Source of the DNA: Alphaproteobacteria bacterium
Lineage (GTDB): Bacteria > Pseudomonadota > Alphaproteobacteria > UBA9655
Reading direction: 5' to 3'
Assembly (NCBI GenBank): GCA_027459605.1
Contig: DAIDHR010000024.1
Coordinates: 1-33,455 of the forward strand
DNA length: 33,455 nucleotides
The translations under genes were made by a program, and so were the position numbers. This document shows positions 32,359-33,455 of the stretch, piece by piece; position 1 is the stretch's first letter, and the number at the start of each line of letters is the position of its first letter. Under the pieces are notes generated by a model that saw nothing but the letters and a program-made list of their open reading frames with translations, did not search any database and was not told the origin of the DNA.

Positions 32359-33273
32359 TTATTCAATTTTAATTGACTGGGGATTTAAAGCCCTCTCCAG
32401 AATTTTTTTGTGATCTTCAAGAATGTTCAGATCTCCAATAACAAGTCTCTTATGTGTCGTATCTTTCTGTTCATCCCATTTTTCATTCATGGTAATGTTG
32501 GGGACCCAAGCCAAACCCTCAGAATCAATAAACATGTAGTTTCCCTTCCTTTCCGCCTTTGCTTTAAACTCCAAATTAACATGTTTAGGGGGGGGCGCAT
32601 TATGTTGGATTATCTTGTCTTTTAGCAAGAAAAAATCTTCATCATTAACTTCATAAATATTTCTATTTTTATATCCCAGGGGCCCAATAGGCATAAACTG
32701 GAAAAGCTGCCATTTTTTTATTCCGTTGAAGCTGCTCACTATTGGTAACATTTCTTCTATATGATAAATGTTTCCTTTATGAACAACTGTATTGATACAA
32801 ATTTTTGCCTGTGCGGCGGAGAGCTTTTTTAAAATAAGAATTTGTTCGTCAAATTGGTTTGGACGTCGTGTTCTAAAAAGATCAATGATCTCATTAGAAG
32901 GGCCTTCTAAGGGTATACCTACCAAATCAACATATTTTGCAATGTCAGCTTCATCCACCTTGGGTATAAAAGAACTTCCATAAAATATGGTTTTTGCTTC
33001 CCCTAGAATCGGGGTTCCAACTGTGTCAAGAGATATAAAAAAATTCAGGGATTTTATTTTTTGTAACAGATTTATAATGTCTGGTCTAGACAGAGGATCT
33101 CCTCCGCAAAGAGTAACTTTAGTAAATCCCCTGTCTTTTGCGGCACTTAAAAAAGAAAGAATGTTCTCTGTACTTGTTAAGTTAGGGGTATTTCCAAAAT
33201 GATTGTAACACCCCAAACATTGAACAAAACAAGAACGAGCGACGCTAATATTTAAGCTCAGTCGTTCACGCAT
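32359..33273 (-). CDS. Radical SAM protein (MoaA/viperin-like class), substrate unknown
   Basis: 304 residues. The radical SAM cluster motif C15-x3-C19-x2-C22 (CFVQCLGCY) is near the N-terminus, then VTLCGGDPLSRPDI (GGEP-like, 53-66), a partial TIM barrel (ISLDTVG; VDLVGIPLEG; ICINTVVHKGN), and WQLFQFMPIGPLGYKNR near 186-202. The C-terminal part (GNYMFIDSEGLAWVP) has no extra cysteine cluster, so it is not a SPASM protein. The single-cluster layout, the INTVV...WxxFQFMPIG pattern and the SYMFID-like end are shared by MoaA-type and viperin-type enzymes, which reading cannot separate. It is convergent with the NLR-like gene, 45 bases apart. Confidence 0.75.
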   Translation of the reverse strand: MRERLSLNISVARSCFVQCLGCYNHFGNTPNLTSTENILSFLSAAKDRGFTKVTLCGGDPLSRPDIINLLQKIKSLNFFISLDTVGTPILGEAKTIFYGSSFIPKVDEADIAKYVDLVGIPLEGPSNEIIDLFRTRRPNQFDEQILILKKLSAAQAKICINTVVHKGNIYHIEEMLPIVSSFNGIKKWQLFQFMPIGPLGYKNRNIYEVNDEDFFLLKDKIIQHNAPPPKHVNLEFKAKAERKGNYMFIDSEGLAWVPNITMNEKWDEQKDTTHKRLVIGDLNILEDHKKILERALNPQSIKIE

Positions 33274-33455
33274 AAAATAAAATACCTTTATCTTCAGATT
33301 TTTATAGGTTTATTAAACAAAACAATGTATTTACTGGAAGTGTAAGTCAAGCTTAATTTTATATTTTTGTAGCTCCACCTAAAAAGAACCTGCTGCAAAA
33401 GTGTTTGAATGAAGAAGGAAGTTAGAGCGGGAGTTAAAATTGACAGGAAGGGAGT
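33274..33455. other. Right-edge sequence without a supported gene
   Basis: 182 bases. On the minus strand a frame is open from the edge to TGA near 33298 (about 50 codons, including SYKNIKLSLTYTSSKYIVLF), with no recognisable family. The phrase tgtaagtcaagctt near 33342 is close to tgtaggtcaagctt near 24285 and may mark a dispersed repeat. Confidence 0.3.

Overview
The window is AT-rich and reads as an alphaproteobacterial chromosome. Several genes are diagnostic of that class: GapR (DUF2312), the F1-ATPase zeta inhibitor (DUF1476), DUF3572, a cysteine-less L31, and a DksA with CxxT/CxxA in place of two CxxC pairs. A combination of signs suggests, by inference, a host-associated lineage of the Holosporales/Paracaedibacter kind: many small signal-peptide proteins without recognisable relatives, two frameshifted genes, a decayed IS200-type transposase tail, dispersed palindromic repeats, and a large STAND/NLR-like protein.

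Layout. 1-99 is the start of a leftward gene cut by the window edge. 343-2659 holds hemW facing a lipoprotein of the LpoA type. 2742-3612 holds a small secreted protein and a hairpin-rich spacer. 3613-6889 is a rightward block of rsmI, yraN, a BON-domain lipoprotein and comM. It faces a PLP-dependent ACC deaminase/D-cysteine desulfhydrase-type gene across a shared terminator. rpmE follows (8097-8315), then a structured noncoding element and a frameshifted secreted-protein gene. 9623-11398 is leftward: mnmA, DUF3572, ATPase zeta. ubiE and dksA run rightward, followed by a dRS3-like repeat and a frameshifted cytochrome b561. 13508-17856 is a leftward block of pyk, an ABC1/UbiB kinase, an MCE (MlaD-like) protein and its auxiliary lipoprotein. 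gapR follows.

18605-24265 is an accessory-looking stretch: a secreted NADAR protein, a Cys-rich secreted protein, 5-formyl-THF cyclo-ligase with a 6S RNA gene upstream, a DUF1343/NamZ-type gene, a Lys-rich repeat secreted protein, and a secreted protein carrying a CheD-like Thr/Cys/His deamidase signature. tkt-gap (24471-27472) is a tight carbon-metabolism pair. The right end carries an IS200 remnant, a small GNAT-like gene divergent from a 1242-residue protein (LuxR-type HTH, TIR-like alpha/beta domain, TM helix, NB-ARC, TPR array), and a radical SAM gene.

Most promising leads: (1) the HTH/TIR-like/NB-ARC/TPR protein with its divergent GNAT-like partner and neighbouring radical SAM enzyme; (2) the exported CheD-like putative glutamine deamidase; (3) the exported NADAR protein, which could act on ADP-ribosylated host molecules; (4) a three-way-junction noncoding element at 8407-8575. 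All functional statements come from motif reading; no database search was run.
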